Source: an uncultured Oscillospiraceae bacterium
Lineage (GTDB): Bacteria > Bacillota > Clostridia > Oscillospirales > Ruminococcaceae
DNA: 63,093 nt
Direction: 5' to 3'
Assembly: GCA_934486875.1 (NCBI GenBank)
Contig: CAKSPU010000008.1
Span: forward strand, 1 to 63,093
Below are positions 42,565-50,708 of the stretch, piece by piece; position 1 is the first letter of the stretch, and every line of letters begins with the position of its first letter. The position numbers and the translations under genes are program-made. The notes beneath the pieces are model-generated. The model ran no database searches and was not told the origin of the DNA. It saw nothing but the letters and a program-made list of their open reading frames with translations.

Positions 42565-43839
42565 TCACTTTATTTTTCTTGCTTCAACGTAATATCTCTT
42601 ATCCTCGGCGTGACCCATAGAGAAGGTCTTTCTCGGAAGTGCCCCGTCCTTTATGACTGTGGGGAAAAGCTCCTCCTTGCCCATATCGGGGAGAAGTATG
42701 CCTGCACTGCCCTTAGCCGCCGCAAGACGCTTTACAACATCTGCGCCGTGAATGTAGTCTATCCTGCCGCTGTTTGCTTTAAGATATCCGTCAAGGAAGC
42801 TCTGAACGCTGCCTACGGTAAGGTTGGAGGTGGGCTTTGAGATACCGTATGTCTTTGTCTCGCCGCCGCACACCCATTCAAAGCTCTGCATATCGTCGGT
42901 CACATTCTCGGTAAGACCAAGCTCTGCGGTCATTTCGGAAATGAGCTTATCTGTGTCGGTGTCGGTGAGTATCCTGTGGATAGCCTCAAATTCGAGAGCG
43001 TCGCTGTGGAGGTTAACTATCTCCGCAAGAGCATATCTTGCAGGGTGAGCTGACATATCCTTATCGGGATTTTCACGCTTTAACTCTTCGTAATATTCCT
43101 TTGCGGTGGCGAGTGAATGGTTGCCGTCGCCCATTGCGTAAAGCAGAACGGGAACGTCCTTTATGCCGTATCTCTTCTCGAAATTCTCCCTGCTGCCAAG
43201 GTCGGAAAGCGCCTTGCCGCAAAGGTCGATATCATTGCCCGAGACAAGATATCCCCTGATGCTGCCGCCGTTTTTCATAAGGGTGAAGTCATAGAGCTTT
43301 TCAAGGCTGTCTTTTTTATCGCCGATCTTTTCGATAACAGTCTTTTCGGGGTCATCTATGAGTATCATTATGTGAGGGAGCTCCAGAGCCGCTCCCCTGC
43401 GGACCTTAAGTCTCGGAGGGATACGCTCGGCAACGGTGGCTTCGGTGGCTCTTACGGGAGAGGTGCTGCCCTTGCGGAAATCATACTGTTCAAGGTCTAT
43501 CATTCCCACAAGACCGCAGCGCACCTTTCCTGTGCTGTCGGTGCGCTCTATGTATATCATAGAGTCCTTGTATTCCTTGAAAATGCCCTTTGCAAGATAA
43601 TCGTCCATAGCTTTTCTGATGTCCCCGATGCGCTTTTCCGAATCATCGCTTTCAAGGTATGCTTCGGGAAGAATGAGCTTTAATGCGGAGGGTGCGTCTC
43701 CCACGATGCTTGCAGCGTCCTCCCAGTATTCGGGCTGTGAGGTGAACTGGTCGCAGGCAACCACTGCCCATTTGCTCATATCAGTATTATGGGGAAGAAG
43801 TATGTCAGCTGCGCCGAAGGCTGTAGATGATGCTTTCAC
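42565..43839 (-). CDS. DUF1015 family protein
   Basis: A 424-residue DUF1015 protein. It opens AADILLPHNTDMSKWAVVACDQFTSQPEYWED and contains RCGLVGMIDLEQYDF, VLLYAMGDGNHSLATAKEYYEELK (the GDGNHS family signature) and RIDYIHGADVVKRLA. The GDGNHSxA segment resembles the ATP/ADP site of ParB-like serine kinases (SerK), and DUF1015 genes often neighbour serine biosynthesis genes; neither is proven for this protein. The start is a GTG, 9 bases after AAAGGAG. It is 15 bp after the GNAT gene. Confidence 0.88.
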   Translation of the reverse strand: MKASSTAFGAADILLPHNTDMSKWAVVACDQFTSQPEYWEDAASIVGDAPSALKLILPEAYLESDDSEKRIGDIRKAMDDYLAKGIFKEYKDSMIYIERTDSTGKVRCGLVGMIDLEQYDFRKGSTSPVRATEATVAERIPPRLKVRRGAALELPHIMILIDDPEKTVIEKIGDKKDSLEKLYDFTLMKNGGSIRGYLVSGNDIDLCGKALSDLGSRENFEKRYGIKDVPVLLYAMGDGNHSLATAKEYYEELKRENPDKDMSAHPARYALAEIVNLHSDALEFEAIHRILTDTDTDKLISEMTAELGLTENVTDDMQSFEWVCGGETKTYGISKPTSNLTVGSVQSFLDGYLKANSGRIDYIHGADVVKRLAAAKGSAGILLPDMGKEELFPTVIKDGALPRKTFSMGHAEDKRYYVEARKIK

Positions 43840-43854
43840 GGATAATTTCTCCTT

Positions 43855-44331
43855 TCACTCTTCGGTGAAGCTGAGCTTCATCGACATATAGATAGATTTA
43901 TCTTCGATAAATTTAAGCTTTTTGTAAAGGGGATAGCCGCACTTTGTGGCACGCAGCTCAATGTAGGAAAGATCCCACGCCTTTCCGTCCTCTATCGCCA
44001 TATTCACAAGATGCTGACCGATGCCCCGTCTGCGAAAATCGGGGAGGGTGTAAACATTCATAAGAGTGCCCGTTTTTCCCGTGATGAACAGGGGGCTGGC
44101 AGGCTTGTTTATGAGCAGGAAGAACACGCAGCCTGCGGTTTTTCCGTCCTCCTCGGCGAGGTACACAACGCAGTCACGGTTCAAGTGCTCCTGAAAATAT
44201 CCCTTTGATTTATCGGCAATTTCATCGAAAACGGACTGTTCAAGATCCTCGTGGGTCTCGTGCATATATCCGAGACGAAGCTCAATGAGAGTAGGTATAT
44301 CAGCAGGCTTTGCTTTTCTGTAGGTTATCAT
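43855..44331 (-). CDS. GNAT family N-acetyltransferase
   Basis: A 158-residue GNAT acetyltransferase. The acetyl-CoA site is MNVYTLPDFRRRGIGQHLVNMAIEDGKAW (the R/QxxGxG/A motif as RRRGIG). The last strands read YIELRATKCGYPLYKKLKFIEDKSIYMSMKL. The substrate is unknown. It is the first gene of an operon with the DUF1015 gene. AAAGGA precedes the start. Confidence 0.9.
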   Translation of the reverse strand: MITYRKAKPADIPTLIELRLGYMHETHEDLEQSVFDEIADKSKGYFQEHLNRDCVVYLAEEDGKTAGCVFFLLINKPASPLFITGKTGTLMNVYTLPDFRRRGIGQHLVNMAIEDGKAWDLSYIELRATKCGYPLYKKLKFIEDKSIYMSMKLSFTEE

Positions 44332-44366
44332 TTTCGCAAGTCCTTTCGGTTAAACTTTCGTTTATG

Positions 44367-44395
44367 ATTATAGCACATTATACATTTTATGTCAA
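44367..44395 (-). promoter_or_regulatory. Consensus sigma-A promoter of the GNAT-DUF1015 operon
   Basis: On the minus strand TTGACA (44395-44390) and TATAAT (44372-44367) match consensus fully with 17 bp between. The -35 box overlaps the last bases of the upstream leucine-rich gene. Confidence 0.85.
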
Positions 44396-46338
44396 CCGAC
44401 CTTGTAAAAGCACAGCTCAACATCGGGACGGTGAGCTTTAAAATCAGCCTGCTGCCCCCCGGTCATATTTTCGTCCCAGCAGCTTACAATCAGATATTCA
44501 AGGCTGTCCATATCATATGCTGGAGAAAAATAATCATCGGGCATCATAGCTGCGTCTGCAACACAAAGCACCCGCACGCTGTCCATATCCGCAAGAAAGC
44601 TTATATCGGGCACAGCGGGTAACCCAAGCCATTCAAGCTCGGAAAGCTTTGCAAGCCTGTCCGCATTCTTATAATCAGTTGCACTGAGGTCAAGCTTTTT
44701 CAGTCCCGAAAGCAGCTCTATTCCCGAAAGATCGACAGTTCCGCTGCTGTAAATATGCACAGCTGTGAGGTGGGGGAGCTTTGAAAGAAGCTCAAAGCTT
44801 TCATAGGAAATTTCCCCGTTATTCAAAAACACCTCAAAAGTGTCATTGTATATTTTTTTCTCGCCTATCTGTCCCACAGGCGTTCTCTCAGGCTCGGTCA
44901 GGTCATATTCCTTTGCAGTTTCGGACTTATCCGAAAAATCGCCGTCATATATCACCCTTTGGTCGGGATATTCTTCAAGCTTTTTCAGCTGATCTATAAA
45001 ATTTATTTCCCGAATAAGCTCGCAATTGTCAAGAGTGCTGTCAACGACCTCCTTAAAGTCGTTCCATATTTTTACGTCGGCTATTTCTTCTTCGCTGTAT
45101 CTCTTTGTTTCAAACCTGTCTCCCGCCATAAAATATGTAACATATCCCTTGTTGTCCGAATAATACCCCACAGGATAAAAATATCCGCTTTCTCCGACAA
45201 ATTCCATATATTCCCCGTCAGGCGCCCACATTACCTTTTGCGCATATTCCGATTTCTCATAGGTGCTTTCGGAAAGGTAAAGGCAAAAACAGCTGTCACT
45301 CTCAATGTCACGGTAAATTCCCGCATAATAAACAATATCCCAGTACGAAGAAATGATTTCCTCCCACTCCTCCGAGCTGTCGGAATATTTGTAAAATGCA
45401 ACGGTATAGCTGTTACCATATGGGTAATAAAACATTTCGGGGAAATCGTCCCCGTCAATATCCGTAAATATCACACGGCTTTCATCGTAAGCCTTGCTGT
45501 TCACTGCTTTTATTCCCCTGCGCATTATCTGCTGAACCTCGGTAGCGTCCCTGTAATAAACATCGTCAAGGCTTTCAAGGCAGGAAAGTCCCTCCGTTTC
45601 CGCCTTTGCATTCACCCGAACATCTGCATTTACAAAGCCCGCACCTGCCGATATAACGCTGTCGGGGAGATACAGCTCGGAAATGCCCTTGCCCGAAATA
45701 TTTGCAAAGGCATTTGCGCCGATAGCTTCAAGCCCCTCGTTTAATTTGACCTCCGAAATATCCGAATAGGCAAATGCAAATTCACCTATTTCACGCAGAG
45801 ACTGCGGCAGTATGATCTTTGCGGCTCTGCTGCCATAGCAGGCATTATCGGCTATTTTAACAACTCCCTCGGGAACTGTAAAAACACCCTCGCAGGCATA
45901 GGGCGGGAGAAAAACAAGCTCGCTGCCGTCAGCCGTATAAACTGTTCCGTCGACAGACTTGTATTTTCCACCCTCGGAAATATTCACCTCACGCAGCTTA
46001 TCAAGGCTCCTGAAAGCGGTGAACTTTGTTATCGTTTCCGGGAATGTGAGCGAGGTAACGCTATATCCGAAAGCAGTGCTGTTCACAATGGTAACGGGGC
46101 AGCCCTCCAGCCTGTCGGGAATAATGATCTCCTTTTCATTGCCAAGATATTTTCTTATACGCACCTCGCCGTTTTCGATGACATAGTTATAATCGTCCTC
46201 GGGAGAATGTTCGGCGGCGGTCGGAATCTCTGCCGATGTCTCAGCCGTCGGCACCGTTTCTGTGCCGTCTGCCTGCCGCACATCTGCACAGCCGCATAAA
46301 AGCATCATTGCAAGTCCGAAAATCGCTGCTTTTTTCAT
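44392..46338 (-). CDS. Leucine-rich repeat surface lipoprotein (BspA-like plus classical LRR)
   Basis: A 648-residue lipoprotein. The signal ends LLCGC. Residues about 55-250 carry BspA-type LRR_5 repeats (YSVTSLTFPETITKFTAF, ACEGVFTVPEGVVKIADNACYG, SLREIGEFAFAYSDISEVKL). A middle domain (about 270-470) holds VIFTDIDGDDFPEMFYYPYG, a Ca2+-loop-like DxDxDxxxE motif. The C-terminal part (about 530-640) has classical LRRs (LSGIELLSGLKKLDLSATDY, RLAKLSELEWLGLP). It is probably a surface adhesion or ligand-binding protein. I chose the ATG at 46338, which follows AAGGGG and gives the signal peptide. Confidence 0.83.
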   Translation of the reverse strand: MKKAAIFGLAMMLLCGCADVRQADGTETVPTAETSAEIPTAAEHSPEDDYNYVIENGEVRIRKYLGNEKEIIIPDRLEGCPVTIVNSTAFGYSVTSLTFPETITKFTAFRSLDKLREVNISEGGKYKSVDGTVYTADGSELVFLPPYACEGVFTVPEGVVKIADNACYGSRAAKIILPQSLREIGEFAFAYSDISEVKLNEGLEAIGANAFANISGKGISELYLPDSVISAGAGFVNADVRVNAKAETEGLSCLESLDDVYYRDATEVQQIMRRGIKAVNSKAYDESRVIFTDIDGDDFPEMFYYPYGNSYTVAFYKYSDSSEEWEEIISSYWDIVYYAGIYRDIESDSCFCLYLSESTYEKSEYAQKVMWAPDGEYMEFVGESGYFYPVGYYSDNKGYVTYFMAGDRFETKRYSEEEIADVKIWNDFKEVVDSTLDNCELIREINFIDQLKKLEEYPDQRVIYDGDFSDKSETAKEYDLTEPERTPVGQIGEKKIYNDTFEVFLNNGEISYESFELLSKLPHLTAVHIYSSGTVDLSGIELLSGLKKLDLSATDYKNADRLAKLSELEWLGLPAVPDISFLADMDSVRVLCVADAAMMPDDYFSPAYDMDSLEYLIVSCWDENMTGGQQADFKAHRPDVELCFYKVG

Positions 46339-46372
46339 AATGTCACACCCCTTAATTTTTGTCTTTAAGGGA

Positions 46373-46401
46373 ATTATATCATATATGTTATTTGTTTGCA
46401 A
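46373..46401 (-). promoter_or_regulatory. Sigma-A promoter of the leucine-rich lipoprotein gene
   Basis: On the minus strand TTGCAA (46401-46396) and TATAAT (46378-46373) are 17 bp apart, 35 bp before the start codon. The -35 lies within 5 bp of the upstream ATPase gene's stop, so that operon has no terminator of its own that I can see. Confidence 0.75.
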
Positions 46402-46405
46402 CAAT

Positions 46406-47512
46406 TTATTTGCTGAGCTTTCCCGTCCGCTCCGCATATTCTTTAAGTCTCCTGTTGGCTTCATTCATCGCACCGAAGCTGTCAAGGGGACATATTACCC
46501 TTTCGCAGCTGTCAATGAGCCTTACAGCCTCCTGCTCCCGCTCCCGTGATATCGCTTCAAAGGACTTTTCGGATATTACCCTTGCGGCAAGAGCAGCGGC
46601 AGCGGGGAAATCAAGATCATTTTCGTGGATAATGCCTGTTATAAACGGAGTGTCAAGCCTTTGCAGCCTGCGGAAAGCTTCCGTGCCGCTGCCGTTTCCC
46701 GCTATGACGAATACTTTCGGCTCTCCCTCAGGCGCAGAAAGCTCGGCGGTGCAGAAGCGTTCCTCAAAGCTGCCCTTGTCAATGCCGTAAAGGGCGGTTA
46801 TGCGCTCCTTTGTGAATATCTCCTCGGGACTGCCCTGTGCGGCAATGCCGGCAATGCCATTTTCGCCCACGCATATTACATAATCGGAAATGCGCTCAGC
46901 CATATCAAGCTCGTGCATCGACATTATAACGCCGATGTTCTTTTCACGGACAAGCCTGCGGAGGATATCAAGGAGCTTCAGCTTGTGGCGTATGTCGAGA
47001 AATGATGTAGGCTCGTCAAGAACAAGTATCTCAGGCTCCTGGCATATCGCCCTTGCAAGCATTACCCTCTGCCGCTGACCGTCGCTTATCTGTGAAATGT
47101 ACCTGTCCCCGATGGGGAGCACATCGGTAAGCTCCATTGCCTCACGCACAGCACCCTTGTCCTCGGGTGAAAGTATGCCCAGCCGCCCCGTGTAGGGATA
47201 TCTGCCTGCCGAAACTGCCTGCTCGCAGGTCATAAGCTCGGCATCAACACGGGCTGTCATCATCAGTGACATTTTTTTTGCAAGGCTTATGCCGTCAAAC
47301 TCCCGAAGCTCCTTTTCACCGATATACACCGCTCCCCCCAGGAGAGATATCTGTCGGGAAATGCTTTTGAGTATTGTGGATTTGCCTGCGCCGTTGGGAC
47401 CGATAAGGGTAATGATACGACCCTTTTCAATGCTTATGTCAATGCCGCTTATAAGAATATTCCTGCCGTAACCCACCGCAAGGTCTGCGGCTGTAAGTCC
47501 GTTTTCCCGCAT
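46406..47512 (-). CDS. btuD: BtuD-like ABC transporter ATPase with C-terminal extension
   Basis: A 368-residue ABC ATPase of the FecE/BtuD class (B12, haem and siderophore importers). Walker A is GPNGAGKSTILKSISR, the signature is ISDGQRQRVMLARAI, Walker B is EILVLDEPTSFLDIRHKLKLL, and the H-loop is SMHELDMAE. The usual ATPase ends near residue 255. A further 110 residues start KVFVIAGNGSGTEAFRRL and run through ICPLDSFGAMNEANRRLKEYAE, an alpha/beta extension of unknown role. The cobalamin riboswitch and CbiK gene at the head of the operon point to corrinoid or other tetrapyrrole import; sequence alone would also allow iron complexes. Confidence 0.82.
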   Translation of the reverse strand: MRENGLTAADLAVGYGRNILISGIDISIEKGRIITLIGPNGAGKSTILKSISRQISLLGGAVYIGEKELREFDGISLAKKMSLMMTARVDAELMTCEQAVSAGRYPYTGRLGILSPEDKGAVREAMELTDVLPIGDRYISQISDGQRQRVMLARAICQEPEILVLDEPTSFLDIRHKLKLLDILRRLVREKNIGVIMSMHELDMAERISDYVICVGENGIAGIAAQGSPEEIFTKERITALYGIDKGSFEERFCTAELSAPEGEPKVFVIAGNGSGTEAFRRLQRLDTPFITGIIHENDLDFPAAAALAARVISEKSFEAISREREQEAVRLIDSCERVICPLDSFGAMNEANRRLKEYAERTGKLSK

Positions 47513-47533
47513 ATTCCCGTTCCTTTCATAGCT

Positions 47534-48574
47534 TTATTGATGAGCAGAATTATGCCGCCCCGCCATTATCATTATGACCACGGGTGCTCCCACAAGCGCC
47601 GTTACCGAGCTTATGCTCAGTTCCGTGGGGGCAAAAAGCACCCTTGCGGGCAGGTCGCACATCAGGCAGAACACCCCTCCGCCAAGAAACGATGCGGGAA
47701 TTATTATTCTCGGGTCAGCGGTGCCGAAAAGCTTTTTTATCAGGTGAGGCACTGCGATGCCCACAAATGAAACTGGCCCCGCAAATGCCGTTACCGCCGC
47801 CGAAAGGAGGCTTGAAACAAGGATAAGCCCAAGCCTGAACGCCTTTACGTTCACCCCCGAGCTTCGGGCATACACCTCGCCCAGACGGTATGCATTTATC
47901 TGCTTTGACATAAGGAATGCCGCAATGAATGACAGGAGGATAACCGGGGTGAATGCCCCTACATCGTCCCCGTCGATGCCCGAAAAGCTGCCCATTGACC
48001 AGCTGTGGAGATTAACGATATTTGAATCGTCCGCAAAAGCCACCGCAAGGTCTGTGATGCCCGAACAGATATATCCTATCATAACGCCGCTGACGATAAG
48101 CATAGAGCTCCGCTTTATCCGTGATGACACGGCGATAATAAAGCCCATTGACAGCATCGAGCCTGCAAATGCCGCAGCGATAAGTGCGGCAGAGGAAAGA
48201 TATATCCCCCTTTGCAGGAAAAGTATCATTACCATTGCCACCGCAAGCTTTGCCCCGGAGGATATACCGAGGACGAAAGGTCCTGCAATGGGGTTTGCAA
48301 AATAGGTCTGCAAAAGATATCCCGAAACAGCAAGTCCGCCGCCCAGAATAATTGCCGCAAGGATACGTGGGAGACGTATGGAAAGTATGATATTTGCGGC
48401 GGTCGTGCCCTTTTCCGAGCCCGAAAGAATGCCTATGACCGTTTCGGGCGAAAAGCTGACGCTGCCCGAAAAAAGCCCTGCCGCCGAAAAGCCCGCCAGC
48501 AGGACAAGCAGGATAACAAAGCCTGTCACATAGCGCTTTGAGCCTGTTTTCACCATACTTTCCCCCATTCTCAT
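47534..48574 (-). CDS. btuC: BtuC-like ABC transporter permease (FecCD family)
   Basis: A 346-residue permease with about ten helices. FecCD landmarks are SIRLPRILAAIILGGGLAVSGYLLQTYFANPIAGPFVLGISSGA and FVGIAVPHLIKKLFGTADPRIIIPASFLGGG. It forms the membrane channel with the ATPase 21 bp downstream. Its ATG overlaps the stop of the binding-protein gene as ATGA; a second in-frame ATG at 48556 follows GGGGGA and is also possible. The riboswitch context favours corrinoid import. Confidence 0.85.
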   Translation of the reverse strand: MRMGESMVKTGSKRYVTGFVILLVLLAGFSAAGLFSGSVSFSPETVIGILSGSEKGTTAANIILSIRLPRILAAIILGGGLAVSGYLLQTYFANPIAGPFVLGISSGAKLAVAMVMILFLQRGIYLSSAALIAAAFAGSMLSMGFIIAVSSRIKRSSMLIVSGVMIGYICSGITDLAVAFADDSNIVNLHSWSMGSFSGIDGDDVGAFTPVILLSFIAAFLMSKQINAYRLGEVYARSSGVNVKAFRLGLILVSSLLSAAVTAFAGPVSFVGIAVPHLIKKLFGTADPRIIIPASFLGGGVFCLMCDLPARVLFAPTELSISSVTALVGAPVVIMIMAGRHNSAHQ

Positions 48575-49695
48575 TTAAGTCTGTAAAAGAACTCCGTTTC
48601 GTCTCCGCTGCTGCCTGTGAAGATAAGATTCAGGTCGGATATGATCTCCGCCGCCGCAGTGGTCTGCTGGAACATATTTTTGTCCGTACACCACACATCT
48701 CCCGACCGGACTGCCTTAAAATCCGCAAAAAGGCTGTTTTTTTCAAGGAGTGCGGAAATGTCCTCAACTCCGCCGTCGATCGTACTGCTGTAAATGAGCA
48801 CATCTGCGTCCTTTGCGGCTGCGTAAAAGGCTTCAAACTGCATATCCGCTGTGGACTGTGCATTTTCCTCAGTGTTCAGGTCATCATCGGTGAAAATATA
48901 CTCACCGCCTGCAAGCCCTATCATCTTTGAAACATAGTCTCCCGGCTTTCGGACAACTGCGCTGCCCTTCTGGGAGATGTAGAAAAATGCTGCCGTTCTG
49001 CCCGTATCGCTTTGGGAAATGCTTTGCAAAAGCTCTGACTGCTCCGAAAAAAGCTTCTCGGCTTCCTCCTCTTTTCCCGTCATAAGCCCGTAGAGCTTTA
49101 TCCATTCGAGCCGTCCCAGAGGGTGTGACTCATAGCTTGACCGCTCCACAAAAACAGGTATGCCGAAGCGTTCAAGCTGCTCCTTGACCTCGGGCTTGTG
49201 ATATATCATAGTTGATTCTATGGCAATATCACAGCCCTCGGAGAGGATAAGCTCGTAATCGGGGGCGGAATATTTTCCCGCATATAGGATATCCTCATCG
49301 GACATCGCCTGCTTTACATAAGGCAGCGACCAGTCACGTTCAAGGGTAGATGAAGCAAATATCCCGTCCTCTGCGCCGATGCCGAAAAACAGATCCATTG
49401 CAGATGACGCAGCAAGGTAAATGTTGTCAACGGGGGTGTTTATAACGGTAATGTCCCCCGATGTCTCCACCGTTTCATTCTCGGGCACAAGAAGATATTT
49501 TTCCCCGTCACCCACCGTCACAAGGGATATGCCGTTTTCATAGCGGTCAACGGAAAACTGATCCGCATACAAAAGCTCCATTCGCTCCGAGGGGGTGTTT
49601 TCAAGATCAAATGCCCCGCTGTCAGCTGTATCTCCGCAAGCCGTGAGAGCCGCAAGGCACAGTACCGGGTACAGAAAAATATACGCTTTCCTCAT
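48571..49695 (-). CDS. btuF: BtuF-like substrate-binding lipoprotein
   Basis: A 374-residue lipoprotein; the signal ends LAALTAC. It is a cluster A-type (class III) binding protein: two lobes joined by a rigid helix, with NTPVDNIYLAASSAMDLFFGIGAEDGIFASSTLERDW and YSAPDYELILSEGCDIAIESTMIYHKPEVKEQLERFGIPVF as typical segments. This class binds cobalamin, haem or ferric siderophores. The ATG overlaps the preceding lipoprotein's stop by 4 bp. It is fourth from the end of a riboswitch-led operon, so corrinoid binding is the favoured inference. Confidence 0.82.
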   Translation of the reverse strand: MRKAYIFLYPVLCLAALTACGDTADSGAFDLENTPSERMELLYADQFSVDRYENGISLVTVGDGEKYLLVPENETVETSGDITVINTPVDNIYLAASSAMDLFFGIGAEDGIFASSTLERDWSLPYVKQAMSDEDILYAGKYSAPDYELILSEGCDIAIESTMIYHKPEVKEQLERFGIPVFVERSSYESHPLGRLEWIKLYGLMTGKEEEAEKLFSEQSELLQSISQSDTGRTAAFFYISQKGSAVVRKPGDYVSKMIGLAGGEYIFTDDDLNTEENAQSTADMQFEAFYAAAKDADVLIYSSTIDGGVEDISALLEKNSLFADFKAVRSGDVWCTDKNMFQQTTAAAEIISDLNLIFTGSSGDETEFFYRLK

Positions 49696-50615
49696 TCTGC
49701 GGTAAGGGTGGAAGAGTCAAAGAAAAGTGTGTACTCTATGTCGTGAGGGGTGCTCATTGCCGTTGTTGTTGCCGATACGGGCATTTTGCAGTCAAAGCCT
49801 GTTACGGGGATCACAAAAACAGAATTGCCCTCGGTGTTCACGGGAGAATATTTCTCGCCGCCAACGGTCATATTGTCATACTTGGAGCTGCTCCACTCGA
49901 TCTCAGCCATAGCTGTGCCGTTTTCCACGGTTATTTTTGCGGGCGATGTAATGCTTGCTCTGCCCGAACCGCCGTTCAGAGTGACCTCTGCGGTGTAAAC
50001 GCCGTCGGCAAGTCCAAGGCTCTCCGCTGTGTTGAATACGCCCTCGGCAAAAGCTTCCGCAGGGAGGGAGTCGGCACGGAAAAGCAGGGTGCGGTCATAC
50101 CACTTTTCCTTTTTCTTGCTGAATGCGGCGCAGTCAATGCCCATATCCAGACCCTGGACGGGAACGGTAAAGGAATGTGTTCCGTCGGGGTTTTCCTCAA
50201 AGGGGATATAGCCGTCCTCCGTGGCATTTTCGCCCTTGCCCATAAAAACATAAAGATATCCCGTGCCGCCCATTGTCATTCGTGCAGTCATTTTTCCGTC
50301 GGCTACGGTAAGTGTGCAGTCGGTGACGGTGAACATTGATGAGCTTGAATCCACCGTGATGCTGTATTCGCCGTCATTTAAGCTGTCAGCATAAACGGGG
50401 GTCATATCCTCGGGGATAACAAGGCTGTCGGGAATGGTCTCGGCACCGTCCGCAACGGCATTTTCACTTTCGGAAACGGTTTCGGCAGCAGTCTCGGAAA
50501 CAGCTTCCGAAGATGACGATGTATCGGACGCAGTATTTGTATCGGCAGTCTGTCCGCAGCCTGCAAGGAGGATAAACGATGCAAGAATTATTGACAATGA
50601 AGCTTTATTTTTCAT
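49692..50615 (-). CDS. Surface lipoprotein with two NEAT-like beta domains
   Basis: A 307-residue lipoprotein. The signal ends ILLAGC, then a Ser/Glu/Ala linker (to about residue 65). Two repeats of one beta-sandwich pattern follow. The first runs from DGEYSITVDSSSSMFTVTDC to KKEKWYDRTLLFRADSL. The second runs from DGVYTAEVTLNGGSGRASI to DIEYTLFFDSSTL. Both have the plan DGxY…V, a central DGK/NGT, IPV or VPV, then a terminal Y…F. This plan recalls haem-binding NEAT domains; the fold is an inference. It sits between the chelatase and the binding protein, so a tetrapyrrole ligand is plausible. AAAGGAG precedes the ATG at 50615. Confidence 0.75.
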   Translation of the reverse strand: MKNKASLSIILASFILLAGCGQTADTNTASDTSSSSEAVSETAAETVSESENAVADGAETIPDSLVIPEDMTPVYADSLNDGEYSITVDSSSSMFTVTDCTLTVADGKMTARMTMGGTGYLYVFMGKGENATEDGYIPFEENPDGTHSFTVPVQGLDMGIDCAAFSKKKEKWYDRTLLFRADSLPAEAFAEGVFNTAESLGLADGVYTAEVTLNGGSGRASITSPAKITVENGTAMAEIEWSSSKYDNMTVGGEKYSPVNTEGNSVFVIPVTGFDCKMPVSATTTAMSTPHDIEYTLFFDSSTLTAE

Positions 50616-50708
50616 TTCACGGTCTCCTTTGAATGATGAGATATAAATACAAACAGTCTCCCCCCGTGACAACACGGAGAGAGGCGTGCCTGAACTATAA
50701 TTTGCTGA

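Noticed and set aside
46406..49695. Naming the ABC importer as a ferric siderophore or haem system
   Set aside because: Sequence class alone allows it, but the operon starts with a cobalamin riboswitch and a CbiK gene, which makes corrinoid or related tetrapyrrole import more likely.
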